Assembly (NCBI GenBank): GCA_015231915.1
Contig: JADGAR010000001.1
Coordinates: forward strand, 80,625 to 144,624
Length of the DNA stretch: 64,000 nucleotides
DNA from: Magnetococcales bacterium
GTDB taxonomy: Bacteria > Pseudomonadota > Magnetococcia > Magnetococcales > Magnetaquicoccaceae
Direction: 5' to 3'
The notes beneath the pieces are model-generated. The model was given only the letters and a program-made list of their open reading frames with translations. It searched no databases and was not told the origin of the DNA. The translations under genes and the position numbers were made by a program. This document shows, piece by piece, positions 1-9,556 of this stretch (the stretch's first letter is position 1; the number at the start of each line of letters is the position of its first letter).

Positions 1-1
1 G

Positions 2-586
2 GCGGAAGAGGGTGTCAACGTCCTCCTCAACCGGCACCGGCAGGAGGTGCGGACCCAGCTGGTGGAAGCGCAACGCACCCTGGACGAGATGACGTTGCGG
101 CTGCGCAAATTGGCCGACAGCGCCCAGCGAACCGTGTTGCGCGCCCCGGTCAACGGGACGGTCAAGACCTTGCGGGTGACCGGCGCCGGCGGGGTGGTCC
201 CGCCGGGGGGCACGGTGCTGGAGATCGTCCCCGGCGAGGATCGGCTGATCGTGGAGGCCAGGCTGCCCCCCCAGGATGTGGGACATGTCCGGCTGGAGCA
301 GCCTGCCGTGATCCGGCTGGCGGCCCGTGACGGGGACCGCTTCGGCAAGCTCGATGGCCAGGTGCGTCACATCAGTCCCGACACCCTGATCACCCGGGAG
401 GGCGCGCCTTATTATCTGGTGCGGGTGGTCACGCCACGAACCTTTTTTGCCAACGGCCCTGACCGTTACGAGCTGGTGCCTGGGGTTGTGGTCACCATCG
501 GAATTGTGACCGGGAAACGATCCGTGCTAGAATATCTACTGGAACCCCTGTTGCACGGAATGCGTTTTGCCATGAGCGAGCGATGA
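2..586 (+). CDS. HlyD-family periplasmic adaptor, C-terminal part (5' cut by window)
   Basis: Membrane fusion protein of a type I secretion system, linking an inner-membrane ABC exporter to an outer-membrane TolC-like channel. The reading frame is open from base 2, so the start lies outside the window. What is visible is the end of a coiled-coil hairpin (glutamine- and arginine-rich), then a lipoyl/beta-barrel part with VVPPGGTVLEIVPGEDRL and the typical HlyD C-terminal strand ending in VPGVVVTIGIVTGKRSVLEYLL. The last residues include LEPLLHGMRFAMSER, the usual C-terminus of type I adaptors. The stop overlaps the next start (ATGA at 583-586), so it is translationally coupled to the TolC-like gene. 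The transported substrate cannot be told from here. Confidence 0.93.
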   Translation, partial: AEEGVNVLLNRHRQEVRTQLVEAQRTLDEMTLRLRKLADSAQRTVLRAPVNGTVKTLRVTGAGGVVPPGGTVLEIVPGEDRLIVEARLPPQDVGHVRLEQPAVIRLAARDGDRFGKLDGQVRHISPDTLITREGAPYYLVRVVTPRTFFANGPDRYELVPGVVVTIGIVTGKRSVLEYLLEPLLHGMRFAMSER

Positions 587-1905
587 GTCACATTATATTC
601 AAGCGTATCACAAAATACCTTCTGCTCCTGACGGTCATGGGGATACCGGATGGCCAGGCGCAGACCCTGAGCGAAGCGGTGAAAATGGCGCTGCAATCCA
701 ACCCGGAGTTGCTGGCAGCGGTCGACAACCTGCGCGCGGTCGAGGCGCAGGTCACGCAAGCCCGTGCCGGCGATTTGCCGGTGCTGGACCTGAACGCGGG
801 TTATGGCCGGGAAAGAAGCGACAATGCCACCACCCGCGCGGTGACCGACAGGCCGGGACACGCCCTGAGTCTGAACCGGTCGGAAGCGAACCTCACCTTG
901 ACCCAGAACCTGTTCAACGGTTTTGCCACCCGCAACCGGGTGGCCAGGGCGGACGCTGCCTCCAGGGCCGCGGGATTCGGCATGGAACGGGTGGCGGAAA
1001 CCGTGGCCATGAGCGTCGTGGAGGCCTATGTGGAAACCGTGAAGCGCCGCGAACAGTTGGAGTTGACCCGCGACAACCTCCTTTTGCATCAGCGCGTGCT
1101 GGAAAAGATGCGTGCGCGTCACGAAGCGGGTGGCGGCGAGAGCAAGGCCGACGTGCAACAGACCGAAAGCCGTCTGGCCCTGGCCTCGGCCAATCACGCC
1201 GCCAATCAAGGGGCGGAAAAGAACGCGCGATCGCTCTTCTTGCGTGTCATCGGCCAGGCGCCGGAAAACACGACCCGCCCGGAGCTGTCGGCCAGCGCAC
1301 TCCCGGAGTCGCGGGAGAAGGCGGTGGAAAGGGCCTTGGCCGGGCATCCCGCCATGCTGGCGGCCCAGGCGGAACTGGAGATGGCGCAAAAGGAGCTGGA
1401 GGAGAGCAAGGCGGCCTTTGCCCCGCAAATCTCCCTGGAGTTGACCTACGGCCAAAGCGATGACGTGGGGGGCAGCGCGGGCCATGGCAACAGCGCCGCC
1501 GCCATGGTGCGCATGAAACAGAATCTCTACCGTGGCCAGGCCGACAGCGCCCGCAGCAAGGAACTGAACGAACGGGTCTCCCAGCGCCGGAATCAGTTGG
1601 AGCAAACCCGCCGCACGATTCAAGAAGGGGTGGAAGCGACCTGGGACCAATGGCAGGCCACCCGCGACCGGGTGACCTACCTCAAGCAGCATACGGCCAT
1701 CAGCAAGGAGGTCACCGAATCCTATCATACCCAGTTCAAAATGGGCAAACGCACCTGGCTGGACGTACTGAACGCGGAAAACGAACTGTTCGTCGCCAAA
1801 AGCTCCCTGGTGGGCGAGGAGTTGAACGAGATCAAAATCCTCTGTCAACTCCTGGCCAACATGGGTCTGCTGCGGCCCTTTCTGACCGCAACCGGTGCGC
1901 CATGA
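583..1905 (+). CDS. TolC-family outer-membrane efflux/secretion protein
   Basis: A 440-residue outer-membrane channel subunit that would trimerise and dock onto the HlyD adaptor encoded just upstream. A signal peptide is visible (about residues 1-26, hydrophobic LLLLTVMG, cleavage near GQAQ). The mature part begins TLSEAVKMALQSNPELLAA, the classic TolC/AggE start, and the two alpha-helical repeats have NLFNGF and QNLYRG motifs about 190 residues apart, the duplicated OEP signature. The ATG overlaps the adaptor stop by 4 nt. Together with the preceding gene it forms the end of a type I secretion operon; such AggE/LapE-like proteins often secrete large adhesins or RTX proteins, but no substrate gene is in view. 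Confidence 0.95.
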   Translation: MSHIIFKRITKYLLLLTVMGIPDGQAQTLSEAVKMALQSNPELLAAVDNLRAVEAQVTQARAGDLPVLDLNAGYGRERSDNATTRAVTDRPGHALSLNRSEANLTLTQNLFNGFATRNRVARADAASRAAGFGMERVAETVAMSVVEAYVETVKRREQLELTRDNLLLHQRVLEKMRARHEAGGGESKADVQQTESRLALASANHAANQGAEKNARSLFLRVIGQAPENTTRPELSASALPESREKAVERALAGHPAMLAAQAELEMAQKELEESKAAFAPQISLELTYGQSDDVGGSAGHGNSAAAMVRMKQNLYRGQADSARSKELNERVSQRRNQLEQTRRTIQEGVEATWDQWQATRDRVTYLKQHTAISKEVTESYHTQFKMGKRTWLDVLNAENELFVAKSSLVGEELNEIKILCQLLANMGLLRPFLTATGAP

Positions 1906-1932
1906 GCCAGCAAAACGCGCTTCTTCCCCCCG

Positions 1933-2571
1933 TCACACGGCCACCCCGACCGGACAAAACCCCACCGGACAACCGTCGCAACGGGGCTTGACCCGGCAGT
2001 GCTCCTTGGCATGCCGGACCAGCAGGGCATGCAACTCCCCCAAAAGATGGGCGTCACGGGGGAGATGGGCGTGAATCAACGCCTGCATCTCGTCATAGCC
2101 GGCCTTGGGACCCACCCAGCCCAAACGGGAGAAAATCCGCCGGGTGTAGGCGTCCACCACGAAAACCGGACGCCCGGCGGCATAACAGACAATCGAATCC
2201 GCCGTCTCCTTGCCCACCCCGGCCACCGTCAACAGTGCCCGGCGCAAGGCGGCGGTCTCCAACCGGAACAGCCGCTCGTGCTCCCCGCCATGGGAGACCA
2301 TGAAGGCTGCCAACGCCTTCAAACGCACGGTCTTGACCCGGAAATAGCCGGCGGGACGCACCAACTCCCAGACCTGCTCGTCCGGGGCAGCCAACAAACG
2401 CGACCAGGAGTCCAGCAAACCCGCCTCCCGCAACCGCTCCACCGCCCGCGCAGCCCCGGTCCAGGCGGTGTTTTGCACCAGCATCGCCCCTGCCATCATT
2501 GCCGGAACCGTCGGTGCAGGCCACCAGTGCTGCGGGCCATGCGCCCCGAACAGCGCCTCGTACAAGGCCAT
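1933..2571 (-). CDS. Endonuclease III-like HhH-GPD DNA glycosylase family protein
   Basis: Base-excision repair type protein of the HhH-GPD superfamily with a C-terminal 4Fe-4S loop. From the in-frame TTG at 2598 the protein is 221 aa; the ATG at 2571 gives the family-typical start MALYEALFGAHGPQHWWPA and is used here. In the numbering from 2598 the helix-hairpin-helix is GVGKETAD (127-134), followed by the conserved aspartate in VVDAYT (D149), and the cluster cysteines are C201, C207, C210 and C215 (C-x5-C-x2-C-x4-C). The position of the catalytic lysine of true EndoIII (GVGRKTA) is a glutamate here, as in the COG2231 subgroup, so classical AP-lyase activity is doubtful. It is the last gene of the minus-strand run. 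Confidence 0.9.
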   Translation of the reverse strand: MALYEALFGAHGPQHWWPAPTVPAMMAGAMLVQNTAWTGAARAVERLREAGLLDSWSRLLAAPDEQVWELVRPAGYFRVKTVRLKALAAFMVSHGGEHERLFRLETAALRRALLTVAGVGKETADSIVCYAAGRPVFVVDAYTRRIFSRLGWVGPKAGYDEMQALIHAHLPRDAHLLGELHALLVRHAKEHCRVKPRCDGCPVGFCPVGVAV

Positions 2572-2594
2572 TGGGCCGCCGCGCACAAACACCG

Positions 2595-3479
2595 TCAACG
2601 CTGACGCAACTCCACCCGGTTGTTGGCGGCCAGCCCCCCAGGGGTCTCATTGTCGCCGAGGGGCTTGTCCGCCCCATACCCGGTCACCAGCAACATGTTC
2701 GGCGCAACCCCGCGATACACCAGATAATTGGCCACCATCTGCGCCCGACGCCGATCCAGACCGGTAAAATAGGCATCCATCATCCGATTGTCCGTATGCC
2801 CGGCCAACTCCAGCTTGAAGGGTCTTTGCTTCATCTGTTCGGCCACTGCGTCCAACTCCGCGTAATAGGCCGGCTTCAACTCCGACAACCCAGGCTCGAA
2901 CAGGATCACCAGATGCAACGCCCAGCAGCCATGCTCGTCCACCTTCACATGGATCGGCGAATGGGGACAATCGTCCAGATAATCCGGCACCCCATCCCCG
3001 TCCTGATCCACCGGGCAACCGAAATGATCCACCTTCACCCCACCCGGGGTGTCGGGACAACGATCCAGATAGTCCGGCACCCCGTCCCCGTCCAGATCCA
3101 TGGGACAACCGCTCCCGTTGACATCGACGCCCGCCGGGGTGCCGGGGCACTCGTCCTTGTCGTCCGTCACGCCGTCATGGTCCGCATCCGCCGGACAACC
3201 ATCCTTGGACACCTTGCTCCAGGCCGGGGTCTTCGGGCAGTAATCCTTGTAATCCGGCACGCCATCGCCATCGGTATCGATGCAATAATAATGGTTCAGA
3301 TTGACCCCGCCCGGTGCACCGATACACAGATCGAAAAATTTCAACAGAACGTCATTCCCCCAGTAACGGGTCCAAACATGGTCATCCAGCCTGTCCGGCT
3401 TGCCTGGCTCGCCTGCCATCGGCAACCCGGGCAGCAGCATGCCGCACACCACTGCCACGACCCATCCGGTCCATTTCAT
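2595..3479 (-). CDS. OmpA-family protein with thrombospondin type 3 repeats
   Basis: Exported envelope protein of 294 aa predicted to bind peptidoglycan through a C-terminal OmpA domain. A signal peptide starts at MKWTGWVVAVVCGMLLPG, so the ATG at 3479 is preferred over the one at 3500. The middle has four calcium-binding TSP3-type repeats (for example DTDGDGVPDYKDYCPKTP and DQDGDGVPDYLDDCPHSP). The C-terminal domain shows LELAGHTDN, DRRRAQMVANYL and VTGYGADKP, with the aspartate and arginine expected for peptidoglycan binding. It lies 30 nt downstream of the pseudouridine synthase gene and its stop abuts the endonuclease III-like gene, so it is probably cotranscribed. Confidence 0.93.
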   Translation of the reverse strand: MKWTGWVVAVVCGMLLPGLPMAGEPGKPDRLDDHVWTRYWGNDVLLKFFDLCIGAPGGVNLNHYYCIDTDGDGVPDYKDYCPKTPAWSKVSKDGCPADADHDGVTDDKDECPGTPAGVDVNGSGCPMDLDGDGVPDYLDRCPDTPGGVKVDHFGCPVDQDGDGVPDYLDDCPHSPIHVKVDEHGCWALHLVILFEPGLSELKPAYYAELDAVAEQMKQRPFKLELAGHTDNRMMDAYFTGLDRRRAQMVANYLVYRGVAPNMLLVTGYGADKPLGDNETPGGLAANNRVELRQR

Positions 3480-3509
3480 GCCGTCACCCCCAGAGTGCAT
3501 TCCTCGCCA

Positions 3510-4241
3510 TCACGCGCCACGTCGCCCGGAAACCGCTTCCAACAACTGCGCCACCTCGCTCCTGGTCAGAAATCGCCACGCCCCGGCAGGGGTCTCCCCC
3601 AGCAACACGCCTCCATAGGCCACGCGAATCAACCGCGCCACTTCCATGTCGAGGGAAGCGAAAATCCGTCTGACCATACGGTTGCGCCCCTCCCGCAACG
3701 TCAACATCACCCAACTGTTGGCCCCCACCACCCGATCCAGCTTCGCATCCAGCGGGCCGGTAGGACCATCCTCCAGGAGCACCCCGGCACGCAACCGCTC
3801 CATGACCCCCTCGGAGACCCGGCCATGCACCCGTACCCGGTAACTCCGGGGCACGCCGTAACGGGGATGCGTCAAACGGTTGGCCAATGCCCCATCGTTG
3901 GTGAACAGCAACAGCCCTTCCGAGTTGTAGTCCAGGCGCCCCACCCCCACCAGCCGCGGCCCCGCCCCCTCGACCAGGGAGTAGACCGAAGGCCGTCCCT
4001 GCGGATCATGCCGCGAACAGATCACCCCCACCGGCTTGTGCAGGGCCAGAACCACCCGGCCCTGCCCGACCTCCGGGGTCACGGGACGACCATCCACCGT
4101 CACCACCGACCCCTCCTCCAGCCGCACCCCCTGGCGGGTCACCACCTGGCCGTCCACGCTCACCCGGCCATCGGCAATCCAGCGTTCCCCCTCGCGCCGG
4201 GAACAAAGACCGGCCTCCGCCAACCATTTTTGCAGCCGCAT
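3510..4241 (-). CDS. RsuA/RluB-family rRNA pseudouridine synthase
   Basis: Isomerises a specific uridine to pseudouridine in rRNA. The ATG at 4241 gives MRLQKWLAEAGLCSRREGER, the expected S4 RNA-binding domain (residues 1-60). An upstream extension in the same frame to 4535 would run through trpS and is rejected. The catalytic aspartate is D104 in the GRLDYNSEGLLLFTNDG motif and the family signature NRMVRRIF follows. At 243 aa it matches RluB/RsuA; the sequence alone does not settle whether 23S (RluB) or 16S (RsuA) RNA is the target. It follows trpS after 5 nt. Confidence 0.95.
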   Translation of the reverse strand: MRLQKWLAEAGLCSRREGERWIADGRVSVDGQVVTRQGVRLEEGSVVTVDGRPVTPEVGQGRVVLALHKPVGVICSRHDPQGRPSVYSLVEGAGPRLVGVGRLDYNSEGLLLFTNDGALANRLTHPRYGVPRSYRVRVHGRVSEGVMERLRAGVLLEDGPTGPLDAKLDRVVGANSWVMLTLREGRNRMVRRIFASLDMEVARLIRVAYGGVLLGETPAGAWRFLTRSEVAQLLEAVSGRRGA

Positions 4242-4246
4242 GCCGG

Positions 4247-5287
4247 TCACTGGTCGGACAATCCCGTGGCAAAACGCCGCCGGTTCAAGGGCATGCCCAG
4301 GGCATCCATCACCTTGCGCATGGTCCTTTCCGCCCGCTCCCCGGCCAGCATCCCCCCCTGTTCGAGGACCGCATCCAACGCCCCGGCGTCGGCGCGCCAC
4401 TCCCGAAACCTGAGCCGCACCGGTTCGAGCAGCTCGATCACCGCCTCGGCGGTCTCCACCTTCAGCCGTCCGTATTGATTGTGCGCAAAATGAGCCAACG
4501 CCTCCTCCATGGTGGCCCCGCGGGCCGCGCGCCAAATGTTGAGCAGATTCACCACCCCAGGCTGATTGGCCTCGTCATCGCGCACCACCCCCAGCGAGTC
4601 GGTCACCGCCTTCTTGAATTTTTTCAAAATCGCCTCCGGCTCGTCCAGGATCATCACCTTGGCCAAATCCGCTTCCGCGCTCTTGGACATCTTCTTGGCC
4701 GGGTCCTGCAAATCCTTGATGCGCGCCGCGCCACCGCCGGTCACCAACGGCTCCGGCACCACAAACAGCGGACCATGAATCCCATTGAAACGCATCGCCA
4801 CGTCCCGCGCCAGCTCCAGGTGCTGCTTCTGATCCTCCCCCACCGGAACCTTGTTGGTGCCATACAGCAGGATGTCCGCCGCCATCAGCACCGGATAGGT
4901 GAACAACCCCGCATTGACATTGTTGACATGCCGATGCGCCTTGTCCTTGAACTGGGTCATTCGTTCCAGTTCGCCCATCATGGTGAAGGTGGAGAGCAGC
5001 CAGGCCAACTCCGCATGGGCAGTGACATGGCTCTGGATGAAGATCACGCTGCGCTGCGGATCGATGCCGCAGGCCAGATACAGGGCCGCCAGATCCAGCA
5101 CCCGCTCCCGGAATTCGACCGGATCCTGACGCACGGTCAAGGCATGCAGATCCACCACGCAAAACAGGCAGTCGTGCGCCTCCTGAAGCCGGGTCCACGG
5201 CAACAGCGCCCCGAGATAATTGCCAAGGGTCAACTGTCCGGTGGGCTGAGCCGCGCTGAAGACGATGGGACGGTGCAAGGCAGACAT
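4247..5287 (-). CDS. trpS: Tryptophan--tRNA ligase
   Basis: Class I aminoacyl-tRNA synthetase that charges tRNA-Trp. The HIGH-like motif is PTGQLTLGNYLG (residues 15-26) and the KMSKS loop is exact at 199-203. The motif GEDQKQHLELARDVAMRFN is also typical. Length 346 aa is normal for bacterial TrpRS. It sits 21 nt downstream of the M50 protease gene and 5 nt upstream of the pseudouridine synthase gene, a frequent neighbourhood (M50 protease-trpS-scpA/B-rluB) from which the scpAB genes are missing here. Confidence 0.98.
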   Translation of the reverse strand: MSALHRPIVFSAAQPTGQLTLGNYLGALLPWTRLQEAHDCLFCVVDLHALTVRQDPVEFRERVLDLAALYLACGIDPQRSVIFIQSHVTAHAELAWLLSTFTMMGELERMTQFKDKAHRHVNNVNAGLFTYPVLMAADILLYGTNKVPVGEDQKQHLELARDVAMRFNGIHGPLFVVPEPLVTGGGAARIKDLQDPAKKMSKSAEADLAKVMILDEPEAILKKFKKAVTDSLGVVRDDEANQPGVVNLLNIWRAARGATMEEALAHFAHNQYGRLKVETAEAVIELLEPVRLRFREWRADAGALDAVLEQGGMLAGERAERTMRKVMDALGMPLNRRRFATGLSDQ

Positions 5288-5308
5288 GCAGGGGAACTCC
5301 TGACGGCG

Positions 5309-5977
5309 TCAAGTCAAACCTGCCAAACGCAGGTAGATATGGTTCAAAAAGGTCATGGCCGGCACCAACAGATGCCCGAGCATCCCGGTTGCCGCCAGCA
5401 CCAACACGAGTGGCAGGCCAAAGCGCTCCAAACCGGCCAGATGCCGGTCCAACGGGTACGGCAGCAACGCGCCCAGCATCCGTCCGCCATCCAGGGGCGG
5501 AACCGGCAGCAGATTGAAGATCGCCAGCAACACATTCATCTGGATGGCCGCCACCAGCATGTTGGCCAACGGAATCATGAAATAGTCCGGCAGCAACATC
5601 ACCGCGCGAAACACCACGGCACAAGCCAACGCCAGCAAAAGATTCAGGAACGGACCCGCCGCCGCCACCCAGAACATCGCCTGCCGCATCGAGGCGCCCG
5701 GACGGGAAAAATTGCCGGGATCGATGGGAACCGGCTTGGCCCCGCCAAAGACGAACGGCGTTCCCGTGGTCATCAGGGATCCCAGCAGCATGACGCCAGG
5801 AATGATGATCGTCCAGACCAGATCCACATGGGGGAGGGGATTCAGGGTCAAACGCCCCATGAGCGCCGGCGTGGGATCGCCAAAATAGGTCGCCATCCGA
5901 CCGTGCGCCCACTCGTGCATGGTGATGGCGAACAGGATTCCGGGCGCCCAGATGATGATCCCCTGCAGCAACTCCAT
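5309..5977 (-). CDS. Site-2-protease-like M50 family membrane metalloprotease
   Basis: Integral membrane zinc metalloprotease of the YwhC/YydH-like M50B group. The zinc motif HEWAH falls at residues 22-26 of the 223-aa form and the second ligand motif NLLPVPPLDGGRML lies in the C-terminal half; several hydrophobic segments fit a five- to six-helix core. The start is either GTG at 5980 or ATG at 5977; both overlap the lolD stop. The substrate is unknown for this group. Its position in the lolC-lolD-M50-trpS run is common in proteobacterial genomes and does not indicate a specific partner. Confidence 0.93.
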   Translation of the reverse strand: MELLQGIIIWAPGILFAITMHEWAHGRMATYFGDPTPALMGRLTLNPLPHVDLVWTIIIPGVMLLGSLMTTGTPFVFGGAKPVPIDPGNFSRPGASMRQAMFWVAAAGPFLNLLLALACAVVFRAVMLLPDYFMIPLANMLVAAIQMNVLLAIFNLLPVPPLDGGRMLGALLPYPLDRHLAGLERFGLPLVLVLAATGMLGHLLVPAMTFLNHIYLRLAGLT

Positions 5978-6675
5978 CACGCCCCCATCCCCTCTTCCAT
6001 GAGGAGACCCTCCTCCAAATGCAAGCGGCGATCCAAATCGGTGGCCAACTCCGGATTGTGAGTCACCATCAGACAGGCCAAACCCCGCTTGCGGTTCAAC
6101 TCCCGCAACAGATGAAACACCTCCAGCGCGGTCTTGCGGTCGAGATTGCCGGTGGGTTCGTCGGCCAGCAACAGGTCCGGCCCCATCACCAGGGCGCGGG
6201 CAATGGCCACCCGCTGCTGCTCCCCCCCGGAGAGCTTCCCTGGACGATGCGCAAGCCGATGCCCCAACCCCACCTCTTCCAGCAGGGCCTCAGCCACCCC
6301 CCTGGCCTCCCTGCCGGAGCGGCGGGCAATCAGCAGCGGCATCATGACATTCTCCAGGGCAGTGAATTCCGACAACAACCGGTGCGACTGATAAACGAAG
6401 CCGATGCGCCGGTTGCGAAACTCGGAGGCCCGCCCGGAGGACATGGCATACAGATCCTCGCCATCCACCAGAACCGTACCGCTGCTGGGATGATCCAACC
6501 CCCCCATGATCTGCAGCAGGGTGCTCTTGCCGGACCCCGAAACCCCCAGCAGGGCGGCCATCTCCCCCTGACGCAGCAGGAGATCCACCCCCTTGAGCAC
6601 CTCCACCTGCCCGGATCCCCCACCGAACCGCTTGCTCACGCCCCTCGCCTCCAGGAGGATGGCTGCGTCATTCAT
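5977..6675 (-). CDS. lolD: Lipoprotein-releasing ABC transporter ATPase LolD
   Basis: ATP-binding subunit that powers extraction of outer-membrane lipoproteins from the inner membrane. Walker A is GVSGSGKST (44-52), the signature is [15 protein letters not shown] and Walker B/D-loop is [13 protein letters not shown] 232-aa length and the MacB/LolD-type [15 protein letters not shown]-terminus fit LolD. It overlaps the upstream permease gene by 8 nt and the downstream M50 gene by about 1-4 nt, so it is translated from the same mRNA as its permease. Confidence 0.97.
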   Translation of the reverse strand: MNDAAILLEARGVSKRFGGGSGQVEVLKGVDLLLRQGEMAALLGVSGSGKSTLLQIMGGLDHPSSGTVLVDGEDLYAMSSGRASEFRNRRIGFVYQSHRLLSEFTALENVMMPLLIARRSGREARGVAEALLEEVGLGHRLAHRPGKLSGGEQQRVAIARALVMGPDLLLADEPTGNLDRKTALEVFHLLRELNRKRGLACLMVTHNPELATDLDRRLHLEEGLLMEEGMGA

Positions 6676-7912
6676 AGCGCAAGGCCTCCACCGGATCGAC
6701 GCGCGACGCCCTCCAGGCCGGATAGAGCGTGGCGGACAAGGTGATGAGCAGACTCAACCCCGTGACCCATGCCACGTCGGAGGTCAACACCGTGGCAGGG
6801 ACGTGGTCGATGTAATAGACCTCGCCGGAAATGAGCTGAATGCCGAACAGCTTCTCGATGCCCCGCAAGGTCTGCTCCAGATTCAAGGAGAGCAGCAGCC
6901 CCAGCGCGGCCCCCATCAGGGTCCCCACCACGCCGATCACCCCGCCGTTGATGATGAAGATCGCCATGATCCCCGACGACCTGGCCCCCATGGTCTTGAG
7001 GATGGCGATCTCCCGCCCCTTTTCCATCACCACCATGATGAGACTGGAAATGATGTTGAACGCCGCCACCAGCACCACCAGCAGCAGGATGATGAACATC
7101 ACCGCCTTCTCCATTTTCAGGGCGCGAAAGAAATTGCTGTTCATCTCCATCCAGTCCTGGATCCAGTAATTCTCACCCAAAATCCCCTTCAGCCGTTTGT
7201 TCACCTCGAAGGCGGTGTCCGGGGTGGTGGTCATCACCTCCAGGCCGGTGACGACCTCCTCCAGCCGCAACAGGCGCTGGGCATCCTCGAAATGGATATA
7301 GGCCAACGAATTATCGTATTCATACATGCCGGAATCGAAAATCCCCACCACCTTGAACCGCTTCATGCGCGGCAGGGTGCCCACTGCGGTCACGGAGCCT
7401 ACCGCCACCGTGACGGTCACCGAGTCGTTCAATTGCACATAGAGATGTTGCGCCAACCGCTTGCCCAGGACGATACCGAAGCCCGGCAGCCGTTCGAGAC
7501 TCCCCAGCTTGAGATTCTTGCCCAGGGAGGAGACCTTCACTTCTCCTTCCGGATCGATCCCCCGCAACAGCGCCCCGGCAGAGCGCCCCATGAAGGAGAC
7601 CATCGCCTGATTGGTGATGTAGGGCGAAACAGCGGTCACCCCCGGCGTCTCCCCGGTTCTGCGCATCACCTCCCGCCAATCCTGGAGGTTCCCCGCAGAG
7701 GCCCGCACCGTGACGTAGCTGGTCACGCCCAGGATCTGCCTTTGCAACTCCTCGCGAAACCCGGTCATCACCGCCAGGACCGTGATCAAGGCCGCCACCC
7801 CGAGCGCCACGCCACCCATGGACAGAAAGGTGATGACGCTGATGAAGAACTCGGAACGTTTGGCCCGCAAATAACGGATCCCGATCAGCCATTCGTAGCG
7901 CTCACCCAACAT
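6668..7912 (-). CDS. lolC: Lipoprotein-releasing system permease LolC/LolE
   Basis: Inner-membrane permease of the Lol lipoprotein sorting complex, 414 aa. It starts MLGERYEWLIGIRYLRAKRSEFFIS, the diagnostic LolC/E N-terminus, followed by a transmembrane helix, a periplasmic domain of about 220 residues and three C-terminal helices with the FtsX-type block REIAILKTMGA. Only one permease gene is present next to lolD, so the complex may be a homodimer (LolF type) rather than LolC plus LolE. An AAAGG ribosome-binding site precedes the ATG, and a possible promoter lies at 7999-8028. Confidence 0.95.
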   Translation of the reverse strand: MLGERYEWLIGIRYLRAKRSEFFISVITFLSMGGVALGVAALITVLAVMTGFREELQRQILGVTSYVTVRASAGNLQDWREVMRRTGETPGVTAVSPYITNQAMVSFMGRSAGALLRGIDPEGEVKVSSLGKNLKLGSLERLPGFGIVLGKRLAQHLYVQLNDSVTVTVAVGSVTAVGTLPRMKRFKVVGIFDSGMYEYDNSLAYIHFEDAQRLLRLEEVVTGLEVMTTTPDTAFEVNKRLKGILGENYWIQDWMEMNSNFFRALKMEKAVMFIILLLVVLVAAFNIISSLIMVVMEKGREIAILKTMGARSSGIMAIFIINGGVIGVVGTLMGAALGLLLSLNLEQTLRGIEKLFGIQLISGEVYYIDHVPATVLTSDVAWVTGLSLLITLSATLYPAWRASRVDPVEALRYE

Positions 7913-7998
7913 GCGATATGCCTTTCAATGAAAATTCACCCATTCCGGTCGATGGACCAGAAACGATCGCGCCACATGAAAAGAATGACTGGCAAAGC

Positions 7999-8028
7999 AT
8001 TTTAGAACAACATCGTTTGGTTCGTCCA
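7999..8028 (-). promoter_or_regulatory. Possible sigma-70 promoter of the lolC operon
   Basis: On the minus strand a TGGACG -35 (8023-8028) and TAAAAT -10 (7999-8004) are separated by 18 nt, about 90 nt upstream of lolC. Matches are 4/6 and 5/6, so this is a moderate prediction. It lies in the 145-nt gap between lolC and the lysS stop. Confidence 0.4.
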
Positions 8029-8057
8029 TCGATCACACACACCATCCTGCGGCCCGC

Positions 8058-9536
<1,479 letters not shown>

Positions 9537-9556
9537 CGACTGCTCCTTGTGAATGG

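Noticed and set aside
4242..4535. N-terminal extension of the pseudouridine synthase
   Set aside because: It would overlap trpS in another frame; the S4 domain starts at the ATG at 4241.
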